Below are positions 1 to 7,372 of a DNA stretch of 52,045 nucleotides, piece by piece. The notes beneath the pieces are model-generated. The model worked only from the letters and a program-made list of their open reading frames with translations. It had not been told where the DNA came from and ran no database searches. Both the position numbers and the translations under genes were made by a program. Origin of the DNA: an uncultured Actinomycetes bacterium (GTDB lineage: Bacteria; Actinomycetota; Actinomycetes; Nanopelagicales; Nanopelagicaceae); assembly GCA_903827945.1 (NCBI GenBank), contig CAIKKN010000009.1:1-52045 (forward strand), read 5' to 3'. Within the stretch, counting starts at the first letter, position 1. The number at the start of each line of letters is the position of its first letter.

Positions 1-101
1 AGTTGGCACAAGTTTTGGTGAGGTTTTTGGATCATGGTTTTCCCTTCGATTTACGCGGGAAAACTCCGTACACTTATGGAAGTGAACATCTTCCTATCGG
101 C

Positions 102-144
102 CTTTTAATCCGTGGGTCGACAGTTCGAGCCTGTCTGGGCCCAC
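102..144 (+). repeat. tRNA-Lys 3' remnant (att-like, left copy)
   Basis: This stretch reads as the 3' half of a tRNA-Lys: an anticodon loop with TTT, the 3' strand of the anticodon stem (TCCG), a full T arm (GACAG / TTCGAGC / CTGTC) and an acceptor 3' strand (TGGGCCC). The matching 5' acceptor strand GGGCCCA and a D arm are missing upstream, so no complete tRNA can be folded. Integrases that target tRNA genes leave exactly this kind of 3'-end duplicate. A 22-base near-copy of its tail lies at 1353-1374 beyond the next gene. The rest of 1-186 has no gene; it holds only an 8-bp inverted repeat (37-44 / 57-64). Confidence 0.6.
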
Positions 145-186
145 ATTTGATTCTCGGCGGTGCGTAGTACTTGATTTAACGCCCGC

Positions 187-1332
187 TCAGATAATTCCAA
201 GTATTGCTTGAAGTGACTTAGTTATTTCGCGATGCCTGGCCATGCCATCTCCAACCATTGGAATCCAGTTGGTGACATACCCAAAACCTATTTTGTAATT
301 GAGATCGGCGAATCCTTGTTGGCCGCCTAGCCCGTCGTGACCAAAAGTTCTGTTGCTTAATACTGGCGAGTGAGTTGGATTTGCAACTATAAAACCAAGT
401 GAATGAATTGGGTAAGGCTCAGGATCGTTAAATACGTTTCTTCCAGTATTTGGCCGTGAAATTGCATTTTCAATTGTTTGGTCATTGAGAAGGCGAACCC
501 CATCAGTTTCATGCACTACGGCCGAATATATTTTGGCGATAGACCGAGCATTTGAAATACCTCCCGCACCTGCATGTTCTAGCGCGTGGACCCGAGGGTC
601 GTTATATCCACCGACGAAATCATCAACATGCCCGGTAAATGCTTTCCCATACGACATCGCGCGTTTGTTCCAGTACAGGGGAGATTCAAATTCATATTTT
701 GTATCAATGTCCGCGCCATCACTTTTGAGAAAAGCTATTTCATTTTCAATCTCTAACGGAGTTCCAAAGTACGCCTCAACGTTAAGAGGTTTTGCTAGCT
801 CGTTTTGGAGAAATTCATTTACGCGCTTACCTGTAATGTTGTAAATAATCTTTCCAAGTAATTGGCCAATCGTTCCTGCGTGGTAAAGGTAGCCTGTGTC
901 CGGTTCCCAAATCGGGTGTTGTCTTGCAAGTGCCTCTTCGACAGGCAGAACTTTCTGCAAATCTTCCAATGTTAAGTCTTCGCGGACGGCACTCAGTCCC
1001 GAGCGATGACGCATAATCATGGCAACGGTGATTTGATCTTTACCATTTGCGGCAAACTCTGGCCAATAGGTAGAAACTTTTTCATCGGGATCAAGTAAGC
1101 CCTGCTCTATCAACCGATGGCAGAGTATTGAAAGCAAACCTTTGGAAGTCGAGAAAACAACCGATTTCGTATTTTCTTCCCACGCAATTCCCGGGCGAGA
1201 TTCCCCTGCCCAAATATCAATCACTGGCTTGCCATCTTGGTAGACAGCAAGACTTGCGCCACCATATGGCTGCTCCGCCGTTAAATCGAAAAACTTATCG
1301 GCAACTGTTGAAAACTTCGGGTCAACAAACAT
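187..1332 (-). CDS. Serine hydrolase, class C beta-lactamase / EstB-like family
   Basis: The product (381 aa) belongs to the penicillin-binding-protein-like serine hydrolases, which include class C beta-lactamases, D-aminopeptidases and EstB-type esterases. The nucleophile motif S-x-x-K is at residues 61-64 (STSK), a Tyr-containing second motif (YHAG) lies near residue 150, and a Gly-rich HDGLGG segment near the C-terminus fits the third active-site element. No signal peptide is seen, so a cytoplasmic esterase or amidase is more likely than a secreted beta-lactamase. I chose the ATG at 1332 because TAAGAT lies 6 nt before it. An in-frame TTG 6 bases upstream is less likely. The gene sits alone between two tRNA-tail repeats, so it looks like a small acquired cassette. 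The substrate cannot be told. Confidence 0.85.
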   Translation of the reverse strand: MFVDPKFSTVADKFFDLTAEQPYGGASLAVYQDGKPVIDIWAGESRPGIAWEENTKSVVFSTSKGLLSILCHRLIEQGLLDPDEKVSTYWPEFAANGKDQITVAMIMRHRSGLSAVREDLTLEDLQKVLPVEEALARQHPIWEPDTGYLYHAGTIGQLLGKIIYNITGKRVNEFLQNELAKPLNVEAYFGTPLEIENEIAFLKSDGADIDTKYEFESPLYWNKRAMSYGKAFTGHVDDFVGGYNDPRVHALEHAGAGGISNARSIAKIYSAVVHETDGVRLLNDQTIENAISRPNTGRNVFNDPEPYPIHSLGFIVANPTHSPVLSNRTFGHDGLGGQQGFADLNYKIGFGYVTNWIPMVGDGMARHREITKSLQAILGII

Positions 1333-1352
1333 AACCAAATCTTAACTGCCTT

Positions 1353-1374
1353 GTTCGAGCCTGTCTGAGCCCAC
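1353..1374 (+). repeat. Second copy of tRNA tail (att-like, right copy)
   Basis: These 22 bases match 123-144 (T loop, T-stem 3' strand and acceptor 3' strand) with a single difference: A at 1368 in place of G at 138. They lie in the same orientation, 21 bases beyond the start codon of the serine hydrolase. Together the two copies bracket that one gene as a direct repeat, as expected of attL/attR or of stacked integration events. The gap 1339-1502 holds nothing else except the presumed promoter of the next gene. Confidence 0.6.
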
Positions 1375-1502
1375 CCATCGTCCAGCAAAGTTTGCGCAAT
1401 TGAGCGTGAGTTCGGTAAGTAATAGTCCTCAAAATAATTTCTTTCACCAAACCCCTTGCGCGCCCTATTTCCTGTGGGCCATAACTGCCTCATCCTTACT
1501 TA

Positions 1503-2221
1503 ATGATTCGAAGCCAACAAAGGCGCGTCGCAGTAGCGGCTCTTACGATTTTATTTACATTTACCGGCCTCTCACTTGCCGTAGCAATTCAAATTTTATA
1601 AAAATGCCCACCAATAGAACGGTGATTCTGGAAGTAGAGCCAAGTGATTCGATTGAAAATGTTAAAGCGAAGATTCAGGACAAAGAGGGAATTCCACCAG
1701 AACAGCAACGGCTATTTTTCGCTGGCAGAGAAATGGAAGATGGACGAACACTCTCTGATTACAACATTCAACGCGAAGCGACCATCCATCTCGTGCTCAT
1801 TACACAGTCAGACCCCGTGCCAGATCCCGTTCAAAGATCCACAATTTCAAGTATTAATCCAGCGAGCGGGTCTTCAGAGACTGGTACTGCAGTAGTCGTC
1901 TCTGGTTCATTTATTGAGAATATTTCGAATGTTGCAATCAACAACATTTCCTTACCGCAAGGAAGTTGGATTCAAACAACATCCAGCGTCTCATTTGTGA
2001 TGACTGCTTCGGTTCCTGGAATAGTTTCTATTCAAATTTATAACGGATCCGCGCCGGTGCTTGCGACTCAAAGCTTTGATTTCATCGCTCCTGTTATTGT
2101 GCCCAAGCCTGTTGCAAAAGCAACAAAACTTAGCTTTATCCGCTGTTTAAAAGAAGGTAGTCGAGTTCGCATCGTTCACGATATAAATCCACAATGTCCG
2201 ATGGGTTACGCGAGAATTTAA
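1503..2221 (+). CDS. Secreted ubiquitin-domain protein with IPT/TIG-like domain (apparent frameshift)
   Basis: From ATG 1503 the frame encodes a signal peptide of about 28 residues (basic start, hydrophobic core, end LAVA), followed by IQI and then a stop. The other reading frame continues with FIKMPTNRT and a full ubiquitin fold. Joined at about 1594-1597 (a TTTT run lacking one T), the product would be 239 aa. The mature protein would begin exactly at ubiquitin residue 1. I count 53 of 70 identities to human ubiquitin recalled from memory. K6, K27, K29 and K33 are kept; K11, K48 and K63 are Arg; I44 is Phe. There is no C-terminal Gly-Gly. After it come an IPT/TIG-like beta domain and a tail with C...CPxGY. 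CATCCT lies 6 nt before ATG 1503, which supports that start. The frameshift may be real or a sequencing error; alternatively, translation might start at ATG 1604 without a signal. Confidence 0.85.
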
Positions 2222-2236
2222 AAAGACGAAGGTAAC

Positions 2237-2255
2237 CTGGCAGAGTCGTTGCCAG
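2237..2255. terminator. Hairpin between convergent genes
   Basis: CTGGCA (2237-2242) and TGCCAG (2250-2255) form a perfect 6-bp stem with a 7-base loop in the 62-base gap between the ubiquitin-domain gene and the converging PIN toxin gene. There is no T run directly after it on either strand (only AGAAATTT), so terminator activity is uncertain. Confidence 0.35.
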
Positions 2256-2283
2256 AGAAATTTCAACTGACAAAGCAAGTGGT

Positions 2284-2670
2284 TTATTTAGGAGCTAAAA
2301 CTTCAAAGCCAAGCAGTTCCGCCGCTGTTGCCATGTCGTGGTCATAAGTGATAATTGCTTTGATTTTACTTTTTACGATGGTTGCACTTGCAAGGTGTAT
2401 GGCATCTAGTGATCGAAGCATGGGCAGGCCGCGAAAGCTTTCTGCGATAGACAAAACCGTCTCGCTTAGTTCCACGAAGTGGATCATTTCCAGTGCTTCT
2501 TTGGCTGGTGTGCCGTCTGGTGAATCTAAACGGTCTAAAGTCCGACGGACTTCGAGTCTTGCAATGTCTGAGGAGTAGGCGTCATCAATGTGGAGTTTGC
2601 GCAGCGATCTTGATTCAGATTCATCAAGGATAAATTTCAGGATAGCCGAACTGTCCAAGTAGTACTTCAC
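2284..2670 (-). CDS. PIN-domain toxin (VapC-like ribonuclease)
   Basis: The product (128 aa) is a typical PIN-domain toxin, a Mg-dependent endoribonuclease of a type II toxin-antitoxin pair. The acidic residues expected to bind metal are at D6 (YLDSSA), E40 (ARLEV), D89 (LDAIH) and D110/D112 (TYDHD). The length is usual for the family. The start is GTG and shares one base with the antitoxin stop (TAGTG on the minus strand), so translation is probably coupled. It is the second gene of a two-gene operon transcribed away from dcp. VapC toxins usually cut tRNA or rRNA; the target of this one cannot be read from the sequence. Confidence 0.9.
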   Translation of the reverse strand: MKYYLDSSAILKFILDESESRSLRKLHIDDAYSSDIARLEVRRTLDRLDSPDGTPAKEALEMIHFVELSETVLSIAESFRGLPMLRSLDAIHLASATIVKSKIKAIITYDHDMATAAELLGFEVLAPK

Positions 2671-2960
2671 TACCTTTCCTCGCGCCGCATTTGCAGCAAG
2701 ACTTCGGTAGCGCTAATTCCGCCCTTAAGTTTTATTGGCTTAATTGAGTTGAGCGCCCCAGGATTCTTGGCAGGTTTGATCAATTGAGTCATGAGCGCTG
2801 ATTCATATTCAGAGTTACCGATGGGAACCAGGCGTGCAATCGGGTTTCCATGTTCGGTGACCTCTACAACTTCTCCAGCCTTCACTCTGCGAAGAATGGC
2901 GCTGGCATCTTGGCGAAGTTCGCGAACTCCAACTGAAGGAATATTGCTGGCTGTGCTCAT
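2670..2960 (-). CDS. Phd/YefM-type antitoxin
   Basis: The product (96 aa) carries the Phd/YefM N-terminal DNA-binding fold: VGVRELRQDASAILRRVKAG followed by VEVTEHGNPIARLVPI. The C-terminal part would wrap and inhibit the PIN toxin encoded next. I place the start at ATG 2960 (MSTASN), because TACATT lies 6 nt before it and because the inverted repeat 2970-2995 would otherwise be partly coding. An in-frame start 18 bases further upstream is possible but lies inside the operator. Pairing of a Phd-fold antitoxin with a PIN toxin is known in actinobacteria. The protein is expected to repress its own promoter together with the toxin. Confidence 0.88.
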   Translation of the reverse strand: MSTASNIPSVGVRELRQDASAILRRVKAGEVVEVTEHGNPIARLVPIGNSEYESALMTQLIKPAKNPGALNSIKPIKLKGGISATEVLLQMRREER

Positions 2961-2969
2961 TTCGCCAAT

Positions 2970-2995
2970 GTAGCACAAATGTCAATATGTGCTAC
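2970..2995 (-). promoter_or_regulatory. Inverted-repeat operator of the toxin-antitoxin operon
   Basis: GTAGCACA (2970-2977) and TGTGCTAC (2988-2995) form a perfect 8-bp inverted repeat with a 10-base spacer. It covers the spacer and -35 side of the presumed promoter, whose -10-like TACATT is at 2967-2972 on the minus strand. Such sites are the usual binding place of antitoxin-toxin complexes, which shut off their own operon. Role inferred from position and symmetry. Confidence 0.65.
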
Positions 2996-3001
2996 ACGAA
3001 T

Positions 3002-5038
3002 TTAATCCAGGCCTCTACGCTTTAGAAGTGGCTCAATCGTGGCTTCGCGGCCACGGAAGTTCTTGAACATCTGCATGGAATCAATGGATCCACCGCGGCC
3101 AAGAAGTTGGTTGCGAAAGTGCTCTCCGTTCTTGCGTGAGAGACCACCATTTTCTTTAAACCAATCAACGGCCTCGGCATCCAGGATTTCCGACCAGATA
3201 TAACCGTAATAACTTGCGGAATAACCGCCAGCAAAAATGTGGCTGAAGTATGTGGAGCGATAACGAGTTGGGACGGGACCAAAAGCTAGTCCATAATCTT
3301 CAATCGCTTTCTTTTCAAAGGCGACGACATCGTCCACCGATTCACCGGCTTCAAGTTCGTGCCATGCAAGATCGAGAATTGCTGCGGCAAGATAACTCGT
3401 TGTCGCGTGGCCTTCATTGAAAGTCTTCGCAGCTTCAAGATTGTCGATCCACTCTTGCGGCAACTTCTCGCCAGTCTCATGATGACGCGCATAATTCTCT
3501 ACAACTTCTGGCCAGAGAATCCACATTTCATTTACTTGGGAAGGGAACTCGACAAAGTCGCGTTCAACATTTGTGCCAGATGTGCGGATGTATGTCACCT
3601 TCGAGAGAAGCCCGTGAAGTGCATGCCCAAACTCGTGGAATAACGTTGTGATCTCATCGAAGGTGAGAAGCGTTGGTTGTCCTGCAGGGGGCTTTGGAAT
3701 GTTGAGATTGTTCACGATTATTGGAAGTTGGTTGAAGAGGAAATTCTGATCAACCAAGTTGTTCATCCACGCACCGCCATGCTTTGAATCGCGCGTATAA
3801 AAATCTCCAATAAAGAGACCAAGCTTGCTTCCATCTTCGTTAAAGACTTCAAAGGCTCGTGCATCTGGGTGATAGGTGATGAGGTCCTTGCGTTCTTTAA
3901 AGGAGATACCAAACAACTTGTTTGCGGCGAAAAAGACTCCATCTACAAGAACGCGCTCTAATTCAAAGTAAGGACGCATCGCAGTAGTGTCGACGTTGTA
4001 CTTCGCAAGGCGAACCTGTTCGGTATACAGATCCCAATCCCATGATTCCAACTCAAACTCAGTGCCTATGGCTTTCTGGAGGTCTGCCGCCTCAGCCTTT
4101 GCATTCCGTAGCGCAGCGGGAGCAATTTGGCGAAGCATTTTGTGAACATTTGCCGGGCTCTTTGCCGTTGAAGTCTGAAGTGAGTATTCGGCGTGTGTCT
4201 TAGCGCCAAATAACTTTGCTCGCTCGGCACGGAGCATCGCCATCTCCACCAAAATCTTCTTTGTGTCATTTTCGTTATCGCGGTTTGCTTTGATCAAAGA
4301 GTTCTGCATCACCTTCTTGCGAAGTTCGCGGTTCTTTAGTGAAGCAAGAAGTGGGTGACCACTGAAATTGACCGCATTGATCAGGTACTTTCCTTCAAGA
4401 TCTCGATCCTTCGCTGCTGCCGCGCACGCGGCAATCTCATTTTCACTTAGACCATCAAGATCTTTTACATCATCAACAATGACAGCAAGATCATTCGTAT
4501 CTGCAAGAACGCTCTTGTCGAATTGTGTTTGAAGTTTTGAAAGTTGTTCATTCAAACCCTTCAAAGTTTCACGCTGCGCATCGCTTAGATGGGCGCCAGC
4601 GTGAATGAAGTCGGTGTAGTACTTGTCCAAAAGGTTTGCATCTTCTTCATTGAGTCCGAGGGATTCGCGAGTTTCATACAACTTCTTGATTCGTGCAAAG
4701 AGCGCGGGATTCAGGCGGACAGCATCAGAATGGACGGCAAGCTTTGGCGCCATCTCTTCTTCAATTGCAATGAGTGAATCACTTGTATCACTCGATGACT
4801 TGTTGTAGAAAACCATCAACATTCGTGTCAGTAATTGGCCACTCTTCTCCATCGCAACGAGAGTGTTCTCAAAAGTTGGCTCACCAGATGCGATGATGGC
4901 TTCAACTTCCTTAAGTTGTTCTGCGCAGCCGGCGTAGAACGCAGGCAGGTAATGCTCCTCTTTGATGAGTGCGAAAGGAGGCAACTCGTATTCGAGTGTG
5001 CTGCGTTGGGCAAAAGGATTCGAGGCATCGATAGGCAT
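3002..5038 (-). CDS. dcp: M3-family zinc metallopeptidase (oligopeptidase A / peptidyl-dipeptidase Dcp)
   Basis: The product (678 aa) is a full-length M3 peptidase that degrades short peptides in the cytoplasm. The zinc motif HEFGH is near residue 466 (TTLFHEFGHALHGLLS), and the typical downstream segment VERDFVEFPSQVNEMW and the C-terminal Tyr-rich region (YSASYYGYIWSE) are present. No signal peptide is seen. M3 members split into PrlC/OpdA and Dcp types; the segment after the zinc motif looks more Dcp-like, but the split is not certain. TAGACT lies 6 nt before the ATG, suggesting a leaderless mRNA. Its stop is only about 40 bases from the antitoxin start, and both genes run leftward. Confidence 0.9.
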   Translation of the reverse strand: MPIDASNPFAQRSTLEYELPPFALIKEEHYLPAFYAGCAEQLKEVEAIIASGEPTFENTLVAMEKSGQLLTRMLMVFYNKSSSDTSDSLIAIEEEMAPKLAVHSDAVRLNPALFARIKKLYETRESLGLNEEDANLLDKYYTDFIHAGAHLSDAQRETLKGLNEQLSKLQTQFDKSVLADTNDLAVIVDDVKDLDGLSENEIAACAAAAKDRDLEGKYLINAVNFSGHPLLASLKNRELRKKVMQNSLIKANRDNENDTKKILVEMAMLRAERAKLFGAKTHAEYSLQTSTAKSPANVHKMLRQIAPAALRNAKAEAADLQKAIGTEFELESWDWDLYTEQVRLAKYNVDTTAMRPYFELERVLVDGVFFAANKLFGISFKERKDLITYHPDARAFEVFNEDGSKLGLFIGDFYTRDSKHGGAWMNNLVDQNFLFNQLPIIVNNLNIPKPPAGQPTLLTFDEITTLFHEFGHALHGLLSKVTYIRTSGTNVERDFVEFPSQVNEMWILWPEVVENYARHHETGEKLPQEWIDNLEAAKTFNEGHATTSYLAAAILDLAWHELEAGESVDDVVAFEKKAIEDYGLAFGPVPTRYRSTYFSHIFAGGYSASYYGYIWSEILDAEAVDWFKENGGLSRKNGEHFRNQLLGRGGSIDSMQMFKNFRGREATIEPLLKRRGLD

Positions 5039-5044
5039 TGGGGA

Positions 5045-5077
5045 AGTCTAGTTGTGCCAACGGATACAAAATAGAAT
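5045..5077. promoter_or_regulatory. Divergent leaderless promoters of dcp and the DUF167 gene
   Basis: The 45-base gap between two divergent start codons holds two -10-like hexamers. TAGACT (minus strand, 5050-5045) ends 6 nt before the dcp ATG, and TAGAAT (plus strand, 5072-5077) ends 6 nt before ATG 5084. Neither gene has a Shine-Dalgarno sequence, so transcription probably starts at or next to the start codons. No convincing -35 boxes were seen. Confidence 0.5.
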
Positions 5078-5083
5078 GAACCC

Positions 5084-5365
5084 ATGATCACCATCGAAAT
5101 TCGGGTTCGCCCAAATGCGAAGAACAACCGCGTCGGCGGTGTGGCCGGGGAGCCCCCTCGATTGGTGGTTGCCGTTGCCGCGCCGGCAGTCGATGGCAAA
5201 GCAAATGCCGCAGTAGCAAAGGTTGTGGCCAAAGCATTTGACTTACGGGCCCGAGATATCTCAATTGTTCATGGCGAATTAGCAAGAGATAAGAGGCTTA
5301 CTTTGAGCGGGGATGAGGTTGAACTTCAATCTCGCCTTGCAGAATTGATGGGGATTCTTTCCTAA
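5084..5365 (+). CDS. DUF167 / YggU family protein
   Basis: The product (93 aa) matches the DUF167 (UPF0235, YggU) family. The recognisable pattern is IRVRPNAKNNRVGG near the start, then VAAPAVDGKANAAV in the middle, a run of alternating beta strands and helices. The length fits the family. Biochemical function is not established for the family. It stands alone between dcp (divergent) and the FUSC-family gene (convergent, 22-base gap). A TAGAAT hexamer lies 6 nt before the ATG. Confidence 0.85.
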   Translation: MITIEIRVRPNAKNNRVGGVAGEPPRLVVAVAAPAVDGKANAAVAKVVAKAFDLRARDISIVHGELARDKRLTLSGDEVELQSRLAELMGILS

Positions 5366-5387
5366 TCCCAAGCCAATCCAATTTTAT

Positions 5388-6482
5388 CTAAATGTCCTCA
5401 GATTCAATATCTCCAAGAGCGGGAGATGATTCATCCAGGGAATCAGAAATAATCTTGATATTTGATGCCACGGTCATACAGCGAAGCATCTGCTCTCTAG
5501 AAATTACATCATTTCGCTCGAGAAGGGCGTTACTCAAAGTTTTTGCTTGAATTCGAAGATGATCTGCAATTGTGACATCAACAAATTGGAATTTTTCATT
5601 CACTGATTCAATCTTTGAAGTTATTGCTTGGCTTGCAGCCTTTAGCGCGATTGCCATTTCATGGCGGATATCTTCAGGTAAATCTCCTTCGATTGCCGCA
5701 TCAAAGAGTGCGCGTGCAATTCCGCGAACTTGAACAACCGTGTGCTCCATTGCAGTTGCTCGAAGTGCAAGGAGTTGAGCTTCATCTAATTCTGCAAGAG
5801 GAGACCATTTTGCATAACTTGTTGCCTCTGCCGCTTGCGAACGAATGCTTGGAATTAATTCGATAAGAACGCGCCCACGTGTCAACCACTTGCCCGCTTC
5901 TTGTTGTGTGTAATCCGCGCGCAGACCATTAGCCATATCTGAAAGCAGCCTTGCAGACTTTCGGCCGATACCGCTGATCTGTTCGATCGTTCTTCCTGCT
6001 GGCGTAGATGGATGTGAGAAATATGAAAATACAATTCCGATGCCGGCGCCAATTAGCGTAGAGAGAAGACGACTTGTGGCTGTGCTCTCACTTATTCCAG
6101 GGCCCATGACAATCAAAGCTGTTACGGGAACGTTGATTGATGCAACCTCATCGAGTCGCAATCCTCGAGCAATGACAGCGCAAAGAAGCATGGTGGATGC
6201 AATAGAAATGAATCCAAAATTGAAGAGGTTGACGGTGATAAGGGCGATAACAGCGCCAATGGCTGTTCCTATGATTTGGCCGAAGCCTTCTCGCACCGAT
6301 TTGTGAATGCTGATGCGAATTGTTAGAGAGCAAACAATTGCCGCGACGACCCCGCCGTGATGCAGAACGGAATCTCCCACAAGCCAAGCCGTTGCTGAGG
6401 CGATAGCGGCCACCGTAATTTGGCGGAGCCAAATCTTGCGATCCAAGAATGGCTTGAGCGCCTTCTTAATGAGCCGTTTCAT
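5388..6482 (-). CDS. FUSC / aromatic-acid exporter family membrane protein
   Basis: The product (364 aa) has five to six hydrophobic segments in residues 20-165 followed by a soluble helical region, the layout of FUSC/ArAE-like proteins (aromatic acid exporters, fusaric acid resistance). The segments VGDSVLHHGGVVAAIVCSLT and FGQIIGTAIGAVIALITV are typical of this family. Many actinobacterial members are single genes with unknown substrates. It shares a 29-base divergent promoter region with the CoA-binding protein gene. GAGAAT lies 6 nt before its ATG but is a weak -10. The family call is fairly safe; the transport role is inferred. Confidence 0.75.
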   Translation of the reverse strand: MKRLIKKALKPFLDRKIWLRQITVAAIASATAWLVGDSVLHHGGVVAAIVCSLTIRISIHKSVREGFGQIIGTAIGAVIALITVNLFNFGFISIASTMLLCAVIARGLRLDEVASINVPVTALIVMGPGISESTATSRLLSTLIGAGIGIVFSYFSHPSTPAGRTIEQISGIGRKSARLLSDMANGLRADYTQQEAGKWLTRGRVLIELIPSIRSQAAEATSYAKWSPLAELDEAQLLALRATAMEHTVVQVRGIARALFDAAIEGDLPEDIRHEMAIALKAASQAITSKIESVNEKFQFVDVTIADHLRIQAKTLSNALLERNDVISREQMLRCMTVASNIKIISDSLDESSPALGDIESEDI

Positions 6483-6499
6483 CCACGAATTCTCTCATC

Positions 6500-6505
6500 T
6501 ATAGT
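6500..6505 (+). promoter_or_regulatory. Leaderless -10 element before the CoA-binding gene
   Basis: TATAGT (6500-6505) ends 6 nt before ATG 6512 in a divergent gap of only 29 bases. The reverse strand has the related CTATAGATGAGAGAAT before the FUSC gene, so the two promoters overlap physically and transcription in one direction may hinder the other. Confidence 0.5.
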
Positions 6506-6511
6506 GAGTTC

Positions 6512-6931
6512 ATGAGCAAGTTACTAACCACTCCAGCCGAAGTTTCTGCTTTAGTGAACGCCGTCAAGGTCGTCGCCATCGTAGGGGTCTCAGATAAACC
6601 TGACCGCGCCAGCAACGCAGTCGCCAAATATTTGCAAGACCACTCGCAATACAAACTTTATTTTGTAAATCCTCTTCTTGAAACTGTTCTCGGTGAAAAG
6701 TCCTACAAATCGCTCAACGAAATTCCCGAGCAAATTGATATGGTCGATGTCTTCCGTAAACCATCGGATATGGAAGCAGTGATGGATGAGGCAATTTTTG
6801 TAAAAGCAAAATCTTTTTGGATGCAATTAGGAATTAGCGAAGCGGTCCAAGCAGAACGCGGAGTTCAAGCTGGGATGGATGTTGTTCAGAATCTCTGTTT
6901 GAAAGTTGAATTCGAAAAGTACGTCAACTAG
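6512..6931 (+). CDS. CoA-binding domain protein (YccU-like)
   Basis: The product (139 aa) is a single Rossmann-type CoA-binding domain (CoA_binding_2 family). Its nucleotide-binding loop is VAIVGVSDKPDRASNAVAKY near residues 23-42, followed by YFVNP and the conserved IDMVDVFRKP and FWMQLGI segments. Members are small stand-alone cytoplasmic proteins related to the succinyl-CoA synthetase alpha N-terminus; their role is poorly known. The gene converges on msrB, and the two stops share the palindrome CTAG at 6928-6931. Confidence 0.85.
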   Translation: MSKLLTTPAEVSALVNAVKVVAIVGVSDKPDRASNAVAKYLQDHSQYKLYFVNPLLETVLGEKSYKSLNEIPEQIDMVDVFRKPSDMEAVMDEAIFVKAKSFWMQLGISEAVQAERGVQAGMDVVQNLCLKVEFEKYVN

Positions 6932-7329
6932 CGATCTTCTAGAATCAACGAAACTGAGTTAATGCACCAACGCTCATCGGTTGGGACGTCATAACCTTCG
7001 CCCTTGAAGACGTGACCAAGGTGTGAATCACATTTTGCGCAGCGCACTTCGGTGCGAATGCGAGGAGCCAGTGAGTCATCCTCAAGGAGAATGACAGCAT
7101 CATCAGATGTTGGGGCATAAAAAGAAGGCCATCCACATCCTGAATGAAACTTTGTCTCACTCTTGAATAATTCATTACCGCAAGCTTTGCAACGATAACT
7201 GCCAACTTTGTCAGTATCTGTGTATTCACCTGTAAAGGGACGTTCGGTAGCACCCTTGCGAAGAACCTCATAAGAGAGGGGGTCTAGGCGGGCTTTGAGT
7301 TCTTCTTCACTCACTTCGAAGGCGGACAT
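6928..7329 (-). CDS. msrB: Peptide-methionine (R)-S-oxide reductase
   Basis: The product (133 aa) reduces methionine-R-sulfoxide in proteins. All key elements are present: the zinc-binding pairs CKAC and CAKC, the core FHSGCGWPSF, GHVFKGEG, and the catalytic Cys in RWCINSVSL close to the C-terminus. The length is normal for a stand-alone MsrB. No signal peptide, so it acts in the cytoplasm. TAAAGT lies 7 nt before the ATG, suggesting a leaderless message. Its last codon overlaps the stop of the convergent CoA-binding gene by 4 bases, leaving no room for a terminator. Confidence 0.95.
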   Translation of the reverse strand: MSAFEVSEEELKARLDPLSYEVLRKGATERPFTGEYTDTDKVGSYRCKACGNELFKSETKFHSGCGWPSFYAPTSDDAVILLEDDSLAPRIRTEVRCAKCDSHLGHVFKGEGYDVPTDERWCINSVSLILEDR

Positions 7330-7372
7330 AGGTGAAACTTTAGTGGAATACTTGGCTTAACAGAAAACTGGA

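Noticed and set aside
1-145. Complete tRNA-Lys, or a tRNA split by an intron (AGTTGG at 1-6 looks like a D loop)
   Set aside because: No GGGCCCA acceptor 5' strand exists upstream, the anticodon stem 5' strand pairs at only three positions, and the 90-base gap is too short for a group I intron. A 3' remnant explains it better.
485-844. 119-codon plus-strand open frame inside the serine hydrolase gene
   Set aside because: Antisense shadow of a gene with intact active-site motifs; no start signal or family resemblance.
1590-1600. Programmed -1 frameshift in the ubiquitin-domain gene
   Set aside because: The AAATTTT run is not in the register needed for a canonical X-XXY-YYZ slip site, and no clear stimulatory stem was seen. 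Kept only as a minor alternative.
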